Shown: positions 36,302 to 44,665, numbered from the stretch's first letter. The stretch is DNA of 44,692 bases from Beijerinckiaceae bacterium (GCA_947454485.1 CANGJJ010000016.1:1-44692); one strand, 5' to 3'. Notes: generated from the letters alone by a model not told the origin. Numbers and translations are program-made.

Positions 36302-36589
36302 ATGACTGAAGAAGTTGAGTTTCGCGGCCTGTTTCGGACCAGTCCGAGCATGAATCTCGTGCCGGGGCGTTGGTATCTGGGCTTTGTATGCCTGACCTGT
36401 TCCCATCGCTTTGGGGTGATGGATGACCCCAATGAAACGGGCGGGACCAAGGTCGGCGGGCGCGGAGGCTTTATTGTGGCTTGCCCGGGCTGCAGCGCGA
36501 CCCATAGCTATGCCGCTGATCGTATGGTGAGTTTTCAGGCGGCTACCGCTCAGCCCGCCGCGCCGGTCGGCAATGTGGAGCTTGGGTGA
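36302..36589 (+). CDS. Small zinc-ribbon-like protein of unknown function
   Basis: Protein of 95 residues that I do not recognise. Two cysteine pairs, C30-x2-C33 in GFVCLTCSHRFGV and C61-x2-C64 in VACPGCSATHSY, are spaced like a zinc ribbon, suggesting one structural metal. No signal peptide or membrane helix. ATG 36302 has GGAGG 8 nt upstream, but this lies within the tctC terminator; an in-frame ATG at 36287 sits inside the stem and is unlikely. It is between tctC and ssb, with no terminator after it. Reading-frame and codon usage look like a real gene. Confidence 0.7.
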   Translation: MTEEVEFRGLFRTSPSMNLVPGRWYLGFVCLTCSHRFGVMDDPNETGGTKVGGRGGFIVACPGCSATHSYAADRMVSFQAATAQPAAPVGNVELG

Positions 36590-36625
36590 GAAAAAAAGCT
36601 TGCCTTGGGGGCTTGGAACTGATAA

Positions 36626-36640
36626 GAACAAAACATGAAC
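36626..36640 (+). promoter_or_regulatory. LexA (SOS) box upstream of ssb
   Basis: GAACAAAACATGAAC is an exact alphaproteobacterial GAAC-N7-GAAC LexA operator. A further GAAC lies at 36616-36619, 6 nt before it, making a triple half-site. A possible promoter (TTGCCT 36600, TAAGAA 36623, spacer 17) overlaps it. The box is 116 nt before the ssb ATG; in many relatives such a box lies between uvrA and ssb and serves both. Confidence 0.75.
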
Positions 36641-36645
36641 TTAAA

Positions 36646-36666
36646 CGGTTTGCGGTGGACAAACCG
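36646..36666 (+). other. Hairpin in the ssb leader
   Basis: CGGTTTG (36646-36652) pairs with CAAACCG (36660-36666) around a 7-nt loop just downstream of the LexA box. The rest of the leader to 36755 is G-rich. No known riboregulator was recognised. Confidence 0.35.
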
Positions 36667-36755
36667 GGTGGGGCAGGCGCGGGCAGGGGCTGTTGCGTCT
36701 AGGGTGCAGGTTCGCGTGGGGGAGAGTCCCGCGCCACTGGTTTTGGAGAGCCGCG

Positions 36756-37259
36756 ATGTCGGGCAGCGTCAATAAGGTCATTTTGGTGGGCAATCTGGGT
36801 CGCGACCCCGAAGTGCGCCGCATGGGTTCGGGTGATCCTGTCACCTCTTTCTCCCTCGCCACCACCGAGAGCTGGCGTGACAAGGCAACCGGCGAGCGCA
36901 AGGACCGCACGGAATGGCACAATGTCGTCATCTACAATGACGCTTTGGGCAAGATCGCGGAGCAATATTGCAAGAAGGGCTCGAAGGTCTATCTCGAGGG
37001 CCAGCTGCAAACGCGCGAATATACTGACAAAGACGGCAATCAGCGCAAGACAACGGAAGTTGTGCTGCAGCGTTATCGCGGCGAACTGACCTTGCTCGAC
37101 AGCCGTGGTCGCGGTGAAGGCGGCGAGGGTGGCGGCGGCGGTGGCTATGAGCGTGTGCCTGCAGCCTCCGGTGGCGGTCGTCCGCAGCAAGAGCGTCGTC
37201 CTGCTGCCGCTGGCAGCTCACGCGGCGCCGATATGCCTGATGATGATATCCCGTTCTGA
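36756..37259 (+). CDS. ssb: Single-stranded DNA-binding protein
   Basis: Essential ssDNA-binding protein of replication, repair and recombination. ATG at 36756 has GGAGAG 5 nt upstream. The 167-residue protein has an OB-fold (about 1-112) beginning MSGSVNKVILVGNLGRDPEVR and containing TEWHNVVIYNDALGKIAEQY and VYLEGQLQTREYTDKDGNQR. A Gly/Arg/Pro-rich linker follows, then the acidic tip DMPDDDIPF that recruits partner proteins. A LexA box upstream indicates SOS induction. A palindromic repeat element begins 10 nt after the stop. Confidence 0.97.
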   Translation: MSGSVNKVILVGNLGRDPEVRRMGSGDPVTSFSLATTESWRDKATGERKDRTEWHNVVIYNDALGKIAEQYCKKGSKVYLEGQLQTREYTDKDGNQRKTTEVVLQRYRGELTLLDSRGRGEGGEGGGGGGYERVPAASGGGRPQQERRPAAAGSSRGADMPDDDIPF

Positions 37260-37624
37260 TCATTGAGGGGCGCCCGCTCCTCCCAGTGGGAGGAGCTGTC
37301 AGCGGATGCTGACTGAGGCGGGGTTCGAGACTTTCAGGAAGAGGCGTCGCTGCAGCTACGGCTCTTGCGAACATCACCCGATCCCCTCATCCGCCTGCAT
37401 CCGCAGGCACCTTCTCCCACTGGGAGAAGGGGGAATGGCTGCCACAAACACGCCCCATTCAAAACGGCCTGTGATTTAAGCAAAACCTCATCGGAACAGC
37501 TAAGCAAGTTATTGAAAAACATTGCGTTTTTTTATGCCCTTTGGGGCGGCAAAACTGGCCTTACGGGCGGGAATCGGATAGACCAAAATCTATTAGTTTT
37601 GCTCTTGTCTGAAGCGAGCTTTCC
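37260..37624. other. Intergenic region between ssb and gyrA
   Basis: A 365-base gap without a gene. The first half (37269-37430) is a palindromic repeat element. The remainder is AT-richer, includes CAAAATCT/AGTTTTG imperfect dyad symmetry around 37583-37600, and must contain the gyrA promoter, for which no clear pair of hexamers was found. Confidence 0.5.
37269..37430 (+). repeat. Rhizobial-type intergenic palindromic element, copy A
   Basis: About 162 bp. The left end is a 21-bp palindrome (37276-37296, arms GCTCCTCCCA/TGGGAGGAGC). The hairpin GTCAGC-ggat-GCTGAC (37298-37313) follows, then a variable middle, GATCCCCTCATCCG, a hairpin GCCTGC/GCAGGC, and a right-end palindrome (37410-37430, arms CCTTCTCCCA/TGGGAGAAGG). 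Layout recalls the RIME-type mosaic elements described in Rhizobium. Confidence 0.85.
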
Positions 37625-40357
37625 TTGGCTGAGAACGACGATCTGAACGACGTGCCGGGCTCTGACATTCGGCCTGTCTCCATCACCGATGAAATGAAGC
37701 GCAGCTATCTCGATTACGCCATGAGCGTGATCGTTAGTCGCGCTCTGCCAGATGTGCGCGACGGCTTGAAGCCTGTGCATCGCCGCATCATTCATTCGAT
37801 GACTGAGAACGGCCAGACGCCGGACAAGTCCTATGTGAAGAGCGCGCGTATCGTCGGCGATGTCATGGGTAAATATCATCCCCATGGCGATACGGCGATC
37901 TATGACGCGCTTGTGCGCATGGCGCAGCCCTTCTCCATGCGCCTTCCCCTGATCGATGGTCAGGGCAATTTTGGCTCCATTGACGGCGATCCACCAGCCG
38001 CCATGCGCTATACGGAATCGCGTTTGGCGCGTCCGGCTTTGGCGCTTGCTGAAGACATTGATTTCGACACGGTTGACTTCCAGCCTAACTATGACGGCAA
38101 GGAGCATGAGCCTGTCGTTCTGCCCGCGCGCTTCCCCAATCTTCTGGTGAATGGCGCTGGCGGTATTGCGGTTGGTATGGCCACCAATATCCCCCCGCAC
38201 AATCTCGGCGAAGTCGTCGATGCGGTTGTTGCGATGATGGACAAGCCTGATATCACGATTGAAGAACTGATCGAGATCGTTCCTGGTCCCGACTTCCCCA
38301 CCGGCGGCACCATGCTGGGCAAGGGCGGTGCGCGGCTTGCCTATCATACGGGCCGCGGCTCTGTGCTGGTGCGCGCCAAGTCGAAGATCGAACAGCTGCG
38401 CAAGGATCGCGAAGCGATCATCATCACCGAGATTCCCTATCAGGTGAACAAGACCTCGCTGCTCGAAAAGATCAGCGAATTGGTGCGCGAGAAGCGTGTC
38501 GAGGGTATCTCTGAGCTGCGCGATGAATCTGACCGCGACGGCATGCGCATTGTCATCGAGATCAAGCGCGATGCGGTGGCCGATGTCGTGCTGAACCAGC
38601 TCTATCGCTATACGCAGCTGCAGAACTCCTTCGGCTGCAATATGATTGCGCTGAATGGCGGTCGTCCGCAGATGCTGACGCTGAAGGACTTCCTGCGCGC
38701 CTTCATCGATTTCCGCGAAGAGGTCGTCACCCGTCGCACGAAGTTCCTGCTCAACAAGGCACGCGATAGCGCCCATGTGCAGGTTGGTCTTGCGATTGCC
38801 GTTGCCAATATCGACGAGGTCATTCGCCTCATCCGCGCCTCGCCGGATGCAGCAGCTGCCCGCGAGCAATTGATGGCGCGCGATTGGCCGGCCCGTGACA
38901 TGGCAAGCTTGATCACACTGATTGCTGATCCGCGTCACGCTCTGCAGGAGGATGGTACTTACCGCCTGTCCGAACAGCAGGCGCGCGCGATCCTCGAATT
39001 GCGATTGCAGCGTTTGACGGCTCTGGGCCGGGATGAAATCGCCGAGGCTTTGAACAAGCTCGCTGTCGAGATTACGGACTATCTTGATATTCTGCGTTCG
39101 CGTTTGCGCGTGATGAATATCATCAAGGAAGAATTGCAGGCTGTGCGCGATGCTTTTGCAACGCCGCGCCGTACCATCATCATCGAGAGCGATCTTGATA
39201 TGGATGATGAAGATCTGATCCAGCGCGAAGACATGGTCGTGACCGTGTCGCATGCTGGCTATATCAAGCGCGTTGCGCTTTCGACCTATCGTGAGCAGCG
39301 CCGCGGCGGCAAGGGCCGCTCGGGCATGTCAACGCGCGAGGAGGATTTCGTCGCGCGCTTGTTTGTGGCGACAACCCATCAGCCAGTTCTGTTCTTCTCG
39401 TCACATGGTCAGGTCTACAAAGAAAAAGTGTGGCGCCTGCCAGCAGCTGGTCCAACATCTGTTGGCCGCTTCTTGAAGAATATCCTGCCTCTTGAAGAGG
39501 GTGAGCGCATCACCACCATCATGCCTCTGCCCGAAGATGAGGCGCTGTGGGAAAATCTTGATGTGATGTTCACCACCACAGGTGGCACGGTGCGTCGCAA
39601 CAAGCTTTCTGACTTTGCCAATGTGAACCGCGCTGGCAAAATTGCCATGCGTCTGGAAGAGGGCGAAGGCATCGTCGATGTGCAGATGTGCACAGAGATG
39701 GATGACGTTCTGCTTACCACCGCTATGGGCCAATGCATTCGCTTTGCCGTCACTGATGTGCGCGTCTTCAAGGGGCGCGACAGTATGGGCGTACGCGGTA
39801 TCACTCTGGCTGAAGGCGATCGCCTGATCTCCATGGCTATTCTGCGGCATGTGGAAGCGAGCGCTGATGAGCGTGCAGCCTATCTGCGCCGCAGTCGCGC
39901 GGTTGATGGCGAGCGCGAGGCCGATGTTGGTGTCGAGGAGGATGCAGAGGCAACCTCCGGTGCCGATATGCTCAGCCAGGAGCGTTATGCTGAACTTGGT
40001 GCGTTGGAACAGGTGATCCTGACTGTCTCCTGCAATGGCTATGGCAAGCGCACATCGAGCTATGAATATCGCGTCACCAATCGCGGCGGTAAGGGCATCG
40101 TTGCCATGGCGGTCAATGATCGCAATGGTGAGCTGGTCGCCTCCTTCCCGGTTGAGAAGGATGACGGCATCATGCTCGTCACCAATGGCGGCCAGTTGAT
40201 CCGTTGTCCCGTCGAGGGCATCCGCGTGGCGGGTCGTTCGACACAGGGCGTCATCGTCTTCCGCACCGACTCTGAAGAGCGCGTCGTCTCTGTTGAGCGC
40301 ATCAGCGAAGAAGACAATGGCAGCAGCGACGCTGAGGAGCCTGCGAGCGAGGCTTGA
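37625..40357 (+). CDS. gyrA: DNA gyrase subunit A
   Basis: Breakage-reunion subunit of DNA gyrase, which introduces negative supercoils. The start is TTG at 37625, because MAENDDLND precedes the conserved [29 protein letters not shown] (in part) and no ATG occurs before residue 24. It has 910 residues. The catalytic tyrosine is Tyr129 in [11 protein letters not shown]. The quinolone-determining loop reads [10 protein letters not shown] with Thr90 and Asp94. The C-terminal beta-propeller begins with the GyrA box QRRGGKG (about 558-564), which defines gyrase rather than topoisomerase IV. An acidic insert (about 765-785) is a usual alphaproteobacterial feature. Confidence 0.97.
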   Translation: MAENDDLNDVPGSDIRPVSITDEMKRSYLDYAMSVIVSRALPDVRDGLKPVHRRIIHSMTENGQTPDKSYVKSARIVGDVMGKYHPHGDTAIYDALVRMAQPFSMRLPLIDGQGNFGSIDGDPPAAMRYTESRLARPALALAEDIDFDTVDFQPNYDGKEHEPVVLPARFPNLLVNGAGGIAVGMATNIPPHNLGEVVDAVVAMMDKPDITIEELIEIVPGPDFPTGGTMLGKGGARLAYHTGRGSVLVRAKSKIEQLRKDREAIIITEIPYQVNKTSLLEKISELVREKRVEGISELRDESDRDGMRIVIEIKRDAVADVVLNQLYRYTQLQNSFGCNMIALNGGRPQMLTLKDFLRAFIDFREEVVTRRTKFLLNKARDSAHVQVGLAIAVANIDEVIRLIRASPDAAAAREQLMARDWPARDMASLITLIADPRHALQEDGTYRLSEQQARAILELRLQRLTALGRDEIAEALNKLAVEITDYLDILRSRLRVMNIIKEELQAVRDAFATPRRTIIIESDLDMDDEDLIQREDMVVTVSHAGYIKRVALSTYREQRRGGKGRSGMSTREEDFVARLFVATTHQPVLFFSSHGQVYKEKVWRLPAAGPTSVGRFLKNILPLEEGERITTIMPLPEDEALWENLDVMFTTTGGTVRRNKLSDFANVNRAGKIAMRLEEGEGIVDVQMCTEMDDVLLTTAMGQCIRFAVTDVRVFKGRDSMGVRGITLAEGDRLISMAILRHVEASADERAAYLRRSRAVDGEREADVGVEEDAEATSGADMLSQERYAELGALEQVILTVSCNGYGKRTSSYEYRVTNRGGKGIVAMAVNDRNGELVASFPVEKDDGIMLVTNGGQLIRCPVEGIRVAGRSTQGVIVFRTDSEERVVSVERISEEDNGSSDAEEPASEA

Positions 40358-40399
40358 GTTGACGTGCCGGGGGCGCGCGCCCTCACCAAGGAGAGGCTG

Positions 40400-40891
40400 A
40401 TGGTCACCGCGCTTTACACTGGCACTTTCGATCCGCTGACCAATGGTCATGTGGATGTGATCCGTCAGGCATCGCGTCTTTGCTCCAAGCTTGTCGTTGC
40501 CATCGGCATTCATCCGGGCAAGCAGCCTCTGTTTGATGCGGTACAGCGCGCCGACATGATCCGCGCCTGCGCTGGCAGTGTCATTGAGACGGGTTGCAAA
40601 CTTGAGGTTGTGACTTTTGACGGGCTCGCGGTTGAGGCTGCGCGCGCGCAGGGTGCCACCATCATGGTGCGTGGCCTGCGTGATGGCACGGACTTTGACT
40701 ATGAGATGCAGATGGCGGGCATGAATGGCGCGATGGCGCCCGATGTCTCCACCATCTTCTTGCCGGCATCGTCACAGCTGCGCCATATCACTGGCACATT
40801 GGTGCGACAGATTGCATCCATGGGCGGCGATGTGTCGTCCTTCGTTCCCGCGCAAGTGCAAGAGGCGTTGCGCGCACGTTTTCCCCGCTGA
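40400..40891 (+). CDS. coaD: Phosphopantetheine adenylyltransferase
   Basis: Fourth step of coenzyme A synthesis, adenylating 4'-phosphopantetheine. ATG at 40400 has AAGGAGAGG just upstream. The 163-residue protein starts [20 protein letters not shown] with the TGTFDPxTNGH nucleotidyltransferase motif. It also has [55 protein letters not shown] (in part) and FVPAQV. A 12-bp palindrome GGGCGCGCGCCC lies in the gap after gyrA, too GC-rich and without U-tract to be a usual terminator. Confidence 0.97.
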   Translation: MVTALYTGTFDPLTNGHVDVIRQASRLCSKLVVAIGIHPGKQPLFDAVQRADMIRACAGSVIETGCKLEVVTFDGLAVEAARAQGATIMVRGLRDGTDFDYEMQMAGMNGAMAPDVSTIFLPASSQLRHITGTLVRQIASMGGDVSSFVPAQVQEALRARFPR

Positions 40892-40916
40892 TCATTTTAC
40901 CGATATGAGGACTGTC

Positions 40917-41477
40917 ATGACGATTGATCGCCGTAGCCTGCTCGCCGCTGTTCCAGCTCTGGCTGTGAGCGGTGTAGCTTTTGCTCAAGGCACCAAGACT
41001 GATCCGCAAAATACGATGCTCATCACGTTGAAGGATGGCGTTGTGACCATTCGCCTGCGTCCTGATTTGGCGCCCAAACATGTCGCGCAGATCAAGACTC
41101 TGATTGGCCAGAAATTCTATGATGGCATCGTCTTCCATCGCGTGATCGCGGGCTTCATGGCGCAAACGGGCGATCCTCTTGGCACTGGGACGGGCGGCTC
41201 GACCCTGCCGAATATCCCCGCCGAATTCACCCAGACGCCTTTCCGTCGTGGCACTCTGGGCATGGCGCGCTCGCAGAGCCCCAATTCGGCCAATTCGCAA
41301 TTCTTCATCTGCTTCGATGAGGCCTCCTTCCTGAACGGCCAATATACGGTCTTTGGTGAGGTCGTGTCGGGCATGGATTTGGTCGACAAGATCAAGAAGG
41401 GCGATCGCAACAACAATGGCGCGGTTTCCAATCCCGACAAGATGCTGAAGGTGCGGCTGGCGTCAGACCCGGCGTAA
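40917..41477 (+). CDS. Exported peptidyl-prolyl cis-trans isomerase, cyclophilin type
   Basis: Cyclophilin expected in the periplasm. ATG at 40917 has GAGG 6 nt upstream; an in-frame ATG at 40905 adds MRTV and contains that GAGG. The N-terminus MTIDRRSLLAAVPALAVSGVAFA is a signal peptide with a twin-arginine-like DRRSLL motif and AFA cleavage site. The cyclophilin core shows FYDGIVFHRVIAGFMAQTGDP, GTGTGGS, GMARSQSPNSANSQFFICF and YTVFGEVVSGMDLVDKI. It has 186 residues. A second cyclophilin gene without signal follows, with a palindromic repeat between them. Confidence 0.93.
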   Translation: MTIDRRSLLAAVPALAVSGVAFAQGTKTDPQNTMLITLKDGVVTIRLRPDLAPKHVAQIKTLIGQKFYDGIVFHRVIAGFMAQTGDPLGTGTGGSTLPNIPAEFTQTPFRRGTLGMARSQSPNSANSQFFICFDEASFLNGQYTVFGEVVSGMDLVDKIKKGDRNNNGAVSNPDKMLKVRLASDPA

Positions 41478-41503
41478 CCAAGGGCACCCGTTCCCTCCAG
41501 AAG

Positions 41504-41663
41504 GGCTCCCGCTCCTCCCAGTGGGAGGAGCTGTCAGCGGATGCTGACTGAGGCGGGGGTCGAGCCTTCCAAAATGAGGCGCAACTCGGTCCGCGCCTGT
41601 GTCGTCTAGACCCGATCCCCTCATCCGTCCGCTTCGCGGCCACCTTCTCCCACTGGGAGAAGG
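41504..41663 (+). repeat. Rhizobial-type intergenic palindromic element, copy B
   Basis: Same structure and orientation as copy A: left palindrome 41511-41531, GTCAGC/GCTGAC hairpin, divergent middle, CCCGATCCCCTCATCCG block, inner CCGC-ttc-GCGG hairpin and right palindrome 41643-41663. The ends are nearly identical to copy A, while about 50 bp in the middle differ. It fills most of the gap between the two cyclophilin genes. Confidence 0.85.
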
Positions 41664-41743
41664 AGAGCCCCCACGCTAGACCGGGCGCGTGGCGGGCGCT
41701 ATAGCAAGCCCACCCAAGTTCACCCACACCGAAGGAGGTCCGC

Positions 41744-42199
41744 ATGTCGGACGAAGGCAACACGCTTACGCTTGAGACGACCAAGGGTCCGGTTGTGATC
41801 CGCATGCGCCCCGATCTCGCCCCCAACCATGTCGAGCATATCAAGAAGCTCGTCTCCGAGGGCTTCTATGATGGCATCGTGTTCCATCGCGTGATCGAGG
41901 GCTTCATGGCCCAGACCGGCTGCCCGCATGGCACCGGCACGGGTGGTTCGAGCTATCCCAATCTCAAGCAAGAGTTCAACCGCGAGCCGCATGTGCGTGG
42001 CATTTGCTCCATGGCGCGTTCGTCGAATCCTGACAGCGCCAATTCGCAGTTCTTCATCTGCTTTGACGACGCCCGCTTCCTCGACCGTCAATATACGGTG
42101 TGGGGTCAGGTGACTTCCGGTATGGAGAATGTCGACAAGATCAAGCGCGGCGAGCCCGTGCAGGATCCCGACAAAATCATCTCGGCGAAGCTGAGCTAA
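41744..42199 (+). CDS. Cytoplasmic peptidyl-prolyl cis-trans isomerase, cyclophilin type
   Basis: Cyclophilin catalysing prolyl isomerisation in the cytoplasm. The start at 41744 has a perfect AAGGAGGT nearby. The 151-residue protein lacks a signal peptide and shows FYDGIVFHRVIEGFMAQTGCP, HGTGTGGSSYPNL, SMARSSNPDSANSQFFICFDD and YTVWGQVTSGMENVDKI. It is a clear paralogue of the exported cyclophilin upstream. It is followed by a terminator that overlaps the queA ribosome site. Confidence 0.94.
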   Translation: MSDEGNTLTLETTKGPVVIRMRPDLAPNHVEHIKKLVSEGFYDGIVFHRVIEGFMAQTGCPHGTGTGGSSYPNLKQEFNREPHVRGICSMARSSNPDSANSQFFICFDDARFLDRQYTVWGQVTSGMENVDKIKRGEPVQDPDKIISAKLS

Positions 42200-42206
42200 G
42201 AGACAG

Positions 42207-42232
42207 GCTCCCGCTGAAAGGCGGGAGCTTTT
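42207..42232 (+). terminator. Terminator hairpin overlapping the queA ribosome site
   Basis: GCTCCCGC (42207-42214) pairs with GCGGGAGC (42221-42228), loop TGAAAG, followed by TTTT; an A-T and a G-U pair can extend the stem. The 3' arm contains GGGAG (42223-42227), the only good Shine-Dalgarno for queA, 8 nt before ATG 42236. Confidence 0.6.
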
Positions 42233-42235
42233 GCC

Positions 42236-43315
42236 ATGCGCGTCGATCTTTTCGATTTCGAATTGCCTGAAGACCGCATCGCGCTGCGCCCTGCTGAGCC
42301 GCGCGACTCTGCCCGTTTGCTTGTCGTCCCCCCTGAAGGGGATTTGCTCGACAAGGGTGTGCGCGACATTCCCCATTTTCTGCGCCCCGGCGATGTACTC
42401 GTCGTTAATGATACGCGTGTGATCCCCGCGCGGCTCAACGGCATTCGTGTGCGTGGTCAGAGCGCTGCGCGTATGGAAGTCATGCTGCATAAGCGCGAAG
42501 GTGAAGACCGCTGGCGTGCCTTCATGCGTCCCGCCAAAAAGATCAATGTCGGTGAGCGCATTCGCTTTGGTGAGAACAGTGAAAGCAGCGCCTGTTTGCT
42601 GGGCTCACTTGATGCTGAGGTTGTCGAGAAAGGCGAGGGCGGCGAAGTTGTGCTCGCCTTTTCTTTTGCTGGCCCCGCTCTTGATGAAGCCATTGAGCGC
42701 CTCGGCCATATGCCGCTGCCGCCCTATATTGCGAGCAAGCGCGGCGATGATGCTCGCGATGAGCGCGACTATCAAACACTCTTCGCCCATCAAGCAGGCG
42801 CTGTTGCCGCGCCAACCGCGAGCCTGCATTTCACGCCCGCTCTTGTTGCGGCCATTGAAGCTGCTGGCGTCACGATTGAGCGCGTAACCTTGCATGTGGG
42901 AGCAGGGACATTTTTGCCGGTTAAGGCGGATGATACGCAAGACCACAAAATGCATGCTGAATATGGCGTGATGAGCCCTGAGGTGGCAGAGCGTTTGAAT
43001 GAGGCCAAAGCGCGCGGCCATCGTATCATGGCAGCGGGAACGACGAGCCTTCGGATTCTGGAAACTGTTGCGCAGGCCGATGGTCGCTTCCATGCCTTCG
43101 CGGGTGATACATCCATCTTCATCACGCCGGGCTATCAGTTCCGCGCGGTTGATGTGCTGCTGACGAATTTCCACCTGCCGCGCTCAACGCTCTTCATGCT
43201 GGTGAGTGCCTTCAGCGGTCTTGAGCGTATGCGCAGCGCCTATGCCCATGCGGTTGAGAATGGCTACCGGTTTTATTCTTACGGCGATGCCTGTTTGTTG
43301 GTGAGGGTGCCTTGA
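42236..43315 (+). CDS. queA: S-adenosylmethionine:tRNA ribosyltransferase-isomerase
   Basis: Transfers and isomerises the ribosyl part of SAM to make epoxyqueuosine in tRNA. It has 359 residues, the normal length. Conserved blocks are [25 protein letters not shown] (in part), [46 protein letters not shown] (in part), [32 protein letters not shown] and [19 protein letters not shown]. It overlaps tgt by one base in TGATG, so both queuosine genes are translationally coupled. Confidence 0.97.
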   Translation: MRVDLFDFELPEDRIALRPAEPRDSARLLVVPPEGDLLDKGVRDIPHFLRPGDVLVVNDTRVIPARLNGIRVRGQSAARMEVMLHKREGEDRWRAFMRPAKKINVGERIRFGENSESSACLLGSLDAEVVEKGEGGEVVLAFSFAGPALDEAIERLGHMPLPPYIASKRGDDARDERDYQTLFAHQAGAVAAPTASLHFTPALVAAIEAAGVTIERVTLHVGAGTFLPVKADDTQDHKMHAEYGVMSPEVAERLNEAKARGHRIMAAGTTSLRILETVAQADGRFHAFAGDTSIFITPGYQFRAVDVLLTNFHLPRSTLFMLVSAFSGLERMRSAYAHAVENGYRFYSYGDACLLVRVP

Positions 43316-44442
43316 TGTCCGACACATTCACCTTCACCCTCAAGGCCAAAGATGGCGCGGCGCGGCTGGGCGCGATCACCATGCCCCGTGGCGAGATCCG
43401 CACGCCCGCTTTCATGCCCGTGGGCACAGCCGCCACGGTCAAGGCGATGTATGCCGATCAGGTGCGTGATCTGGGCGCGGATGTTGTGCTCGGCAATACT
43501 TATCATTTGATGCTGCGCCCCAGTGCTGAGCGCATCGCAGAACTCGGCGGCCTGCACAAATTCATGAACTGGCCGCATCCGATTTTGACCGATAGCGGCG
43601 GCTTTCAAGTCATGTCGCTCGCCAAGCTGCGCAAGCTTGATGAGAATGGCGTCACCTTTCAGTCCCATATCGATGGCGCGCGCCATGTGCTGACGCCCGA
43701 GCGCTCAATGGAGATCCAAGGCCTGCTTGGCTCTGACATCCAGATGCAATTCGACGAATGCGTGAAGCTGCCCTGCTCTGATGCTGAAGCAGAACGCGCT
43801 ATGCGCCTGTCGCTGCGCTGGGCCGAGCGCTCGCGCAAAGCCTTTGCGGGCGGTCCGGGTCAGGCGATCTTTGCCATTGTGCAGGGCGGTGCCTCGCGCG
43901 CTTTGCGCATTGAGAGTGCGGATGCATTGGTTGGCATGGACTTTCCCGGTTATGCGATTGGCGGTCTTGCGGTTGGTGAGCCGCAAGATGTGATGCTTGA
44001 GATGATTGATGTGGTGGAGCCGCATCTACCGCAGAATAAGCCGCGCTATTTGATGGGGGTCGGCACGCCCGATGATCTTCTGGAGGCGGTGCGTCGCGGC
44101 GTTGATATGTTTGATTGCGTCATGCCAACGCGCGCGGGTCGTCATGGGCTTGCTTATACGCGCTTTGGTAAAGTGAATATGCGCAACGCTCGCCACGCCG
44201 ATGATCCGCGCGCGCTGGATGCTTTGTCCGATTGCCCTGCGGCACGCGACTATTCGCGCGCCTATCTGCACCATCTCGTCAAATCGGGTGAGATCCTCGG
44301 CATGATGCTGCTGACTTGGGTGAATCTCGCCTATTACCAGTCCCTGATGAAGGGAATGCGCCAGGCGATTGGGGCAGGGTGCTTTGCAGAATTCGCCGCC
44401 AAGACCAAAGCCGATTGGGCACAGGGCGACTTGGCTAGGTGA
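43315..44442 (+). CDS. tgt: Queuine/preQ1 tRNA-guanine transglycosylase with reduced zinc site
   Basis: Exchanges guanine-34 for preQ1 in tRNAs with GUN anticodons. It has 375 residues. The catalytic aspartates are present: Asp93 in [12 protein letters not shown] and Asp267 in [16 protein letters not shown], as is the substrate loop QGGASRALR. The C-terminal zinc site, CxCx2C plus His in E. coli and Zymomonas enzymes, reads Ser305, Cys307, Ala310 and Val336 ([11 protein letters not shown] and [10 protein letters not shown]). Three of four ligands are thus replaced, yet the surrounding fold sequence is well conserved. It is coupled to queA. A palindromic repeat follows the gene. Confidence 0.95.
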   Translation: MSDTFTFTLKAKDGAARLGAITMPRGEIRTPAFMPVGTAATVKAMYADQVRDLGADVVLGNTYHLMLRPSAERIAELGGLHKFMNWPHPILTDSGGFQVMSLAKLRKLDENGVTFQSHIDGARHVLTPERSMEIQGLLGSDIQMQFDECVKLPCSDAEAERAMRLSLRWAERSRKAFAGGPGQAIFAIVQGGASRALRIESADALVGMDFPGYAIGGLAVGEPQDVMLEMIDVVEPHLPQNKPRYLMGVGTPDDLLEAVRRGVDMFDCVMPTRAGRHGLAYTRFGKVNMRNARHADDPRALDALSDCPAARDYSRAYLHHLVKSGEILGMMLLTWVNLAYYQSLMKGMRQAIGAGCFAEFAAKTKADWAQGDLAR

Positions 44443-44500
44443 GGCGTCTCTGCCCCGATGTGGGTAGGTATCTCAGGTTCAGCGCTAATCTAAAAGCAGA

Positions 44501-44665
44501 GGCTCCCGCTCCTCCCAGTGGGAGGAGCTGTCAGCGGATGCTGACTGAGGAGGGGATAGCGATTTCCAGAATGAGGCTCCGCTTGGGTGAGCCTTCCGCG
44601 GCGACACCCGATCCCCTCATCCGTCCGCTCCGCGTTTACCTTCTCCCTCTGGGAGAAGGTAAACG
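44501..44665 (+). repeat. Rhizobial-type intergenic palindromic element, copy C
   Basis: Same orientation as copies A and B: left palindrome 44508-44528, GTCAGC/GCTGAC hairpin, divergent middle and CCCGATCCCCTCATCCG block. The right hairpin is enlarged: CGTTTACC plus TTCTCCC (44633-44647) pairs with GGGAGAA plus GGTAAACG (44651-44665), a perfect 15-bp stem. The window ends 27 bases later; nothing else is recognisable in 44443-44692. Confidence 0.85.

Noticed and set aside
36667-36755. Possible tRNA or structured RNA in the G-rich ssb leader (GGTTCGCGTGGG...AGTCCCGCGCC)
   Set aside because: Arms for D-loop, anticodon and T-loop cannot be assembled; only the short hairpin at 36646-36666 is convincing.
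37532-39253. A 573-codon open frame antisense to gyrA
   Set aside because: gyrA is unmistakable on the other strand; the antisense product is His/Gln/Ile-rich with no family resemblance and no start signals.
40372-40386. GGGCGCGCGCCC palindrome as terminator of gyrA
   Set aside because: No loop of normal size and no U-tract; it overlaps the approach to the coaD ribosome site.
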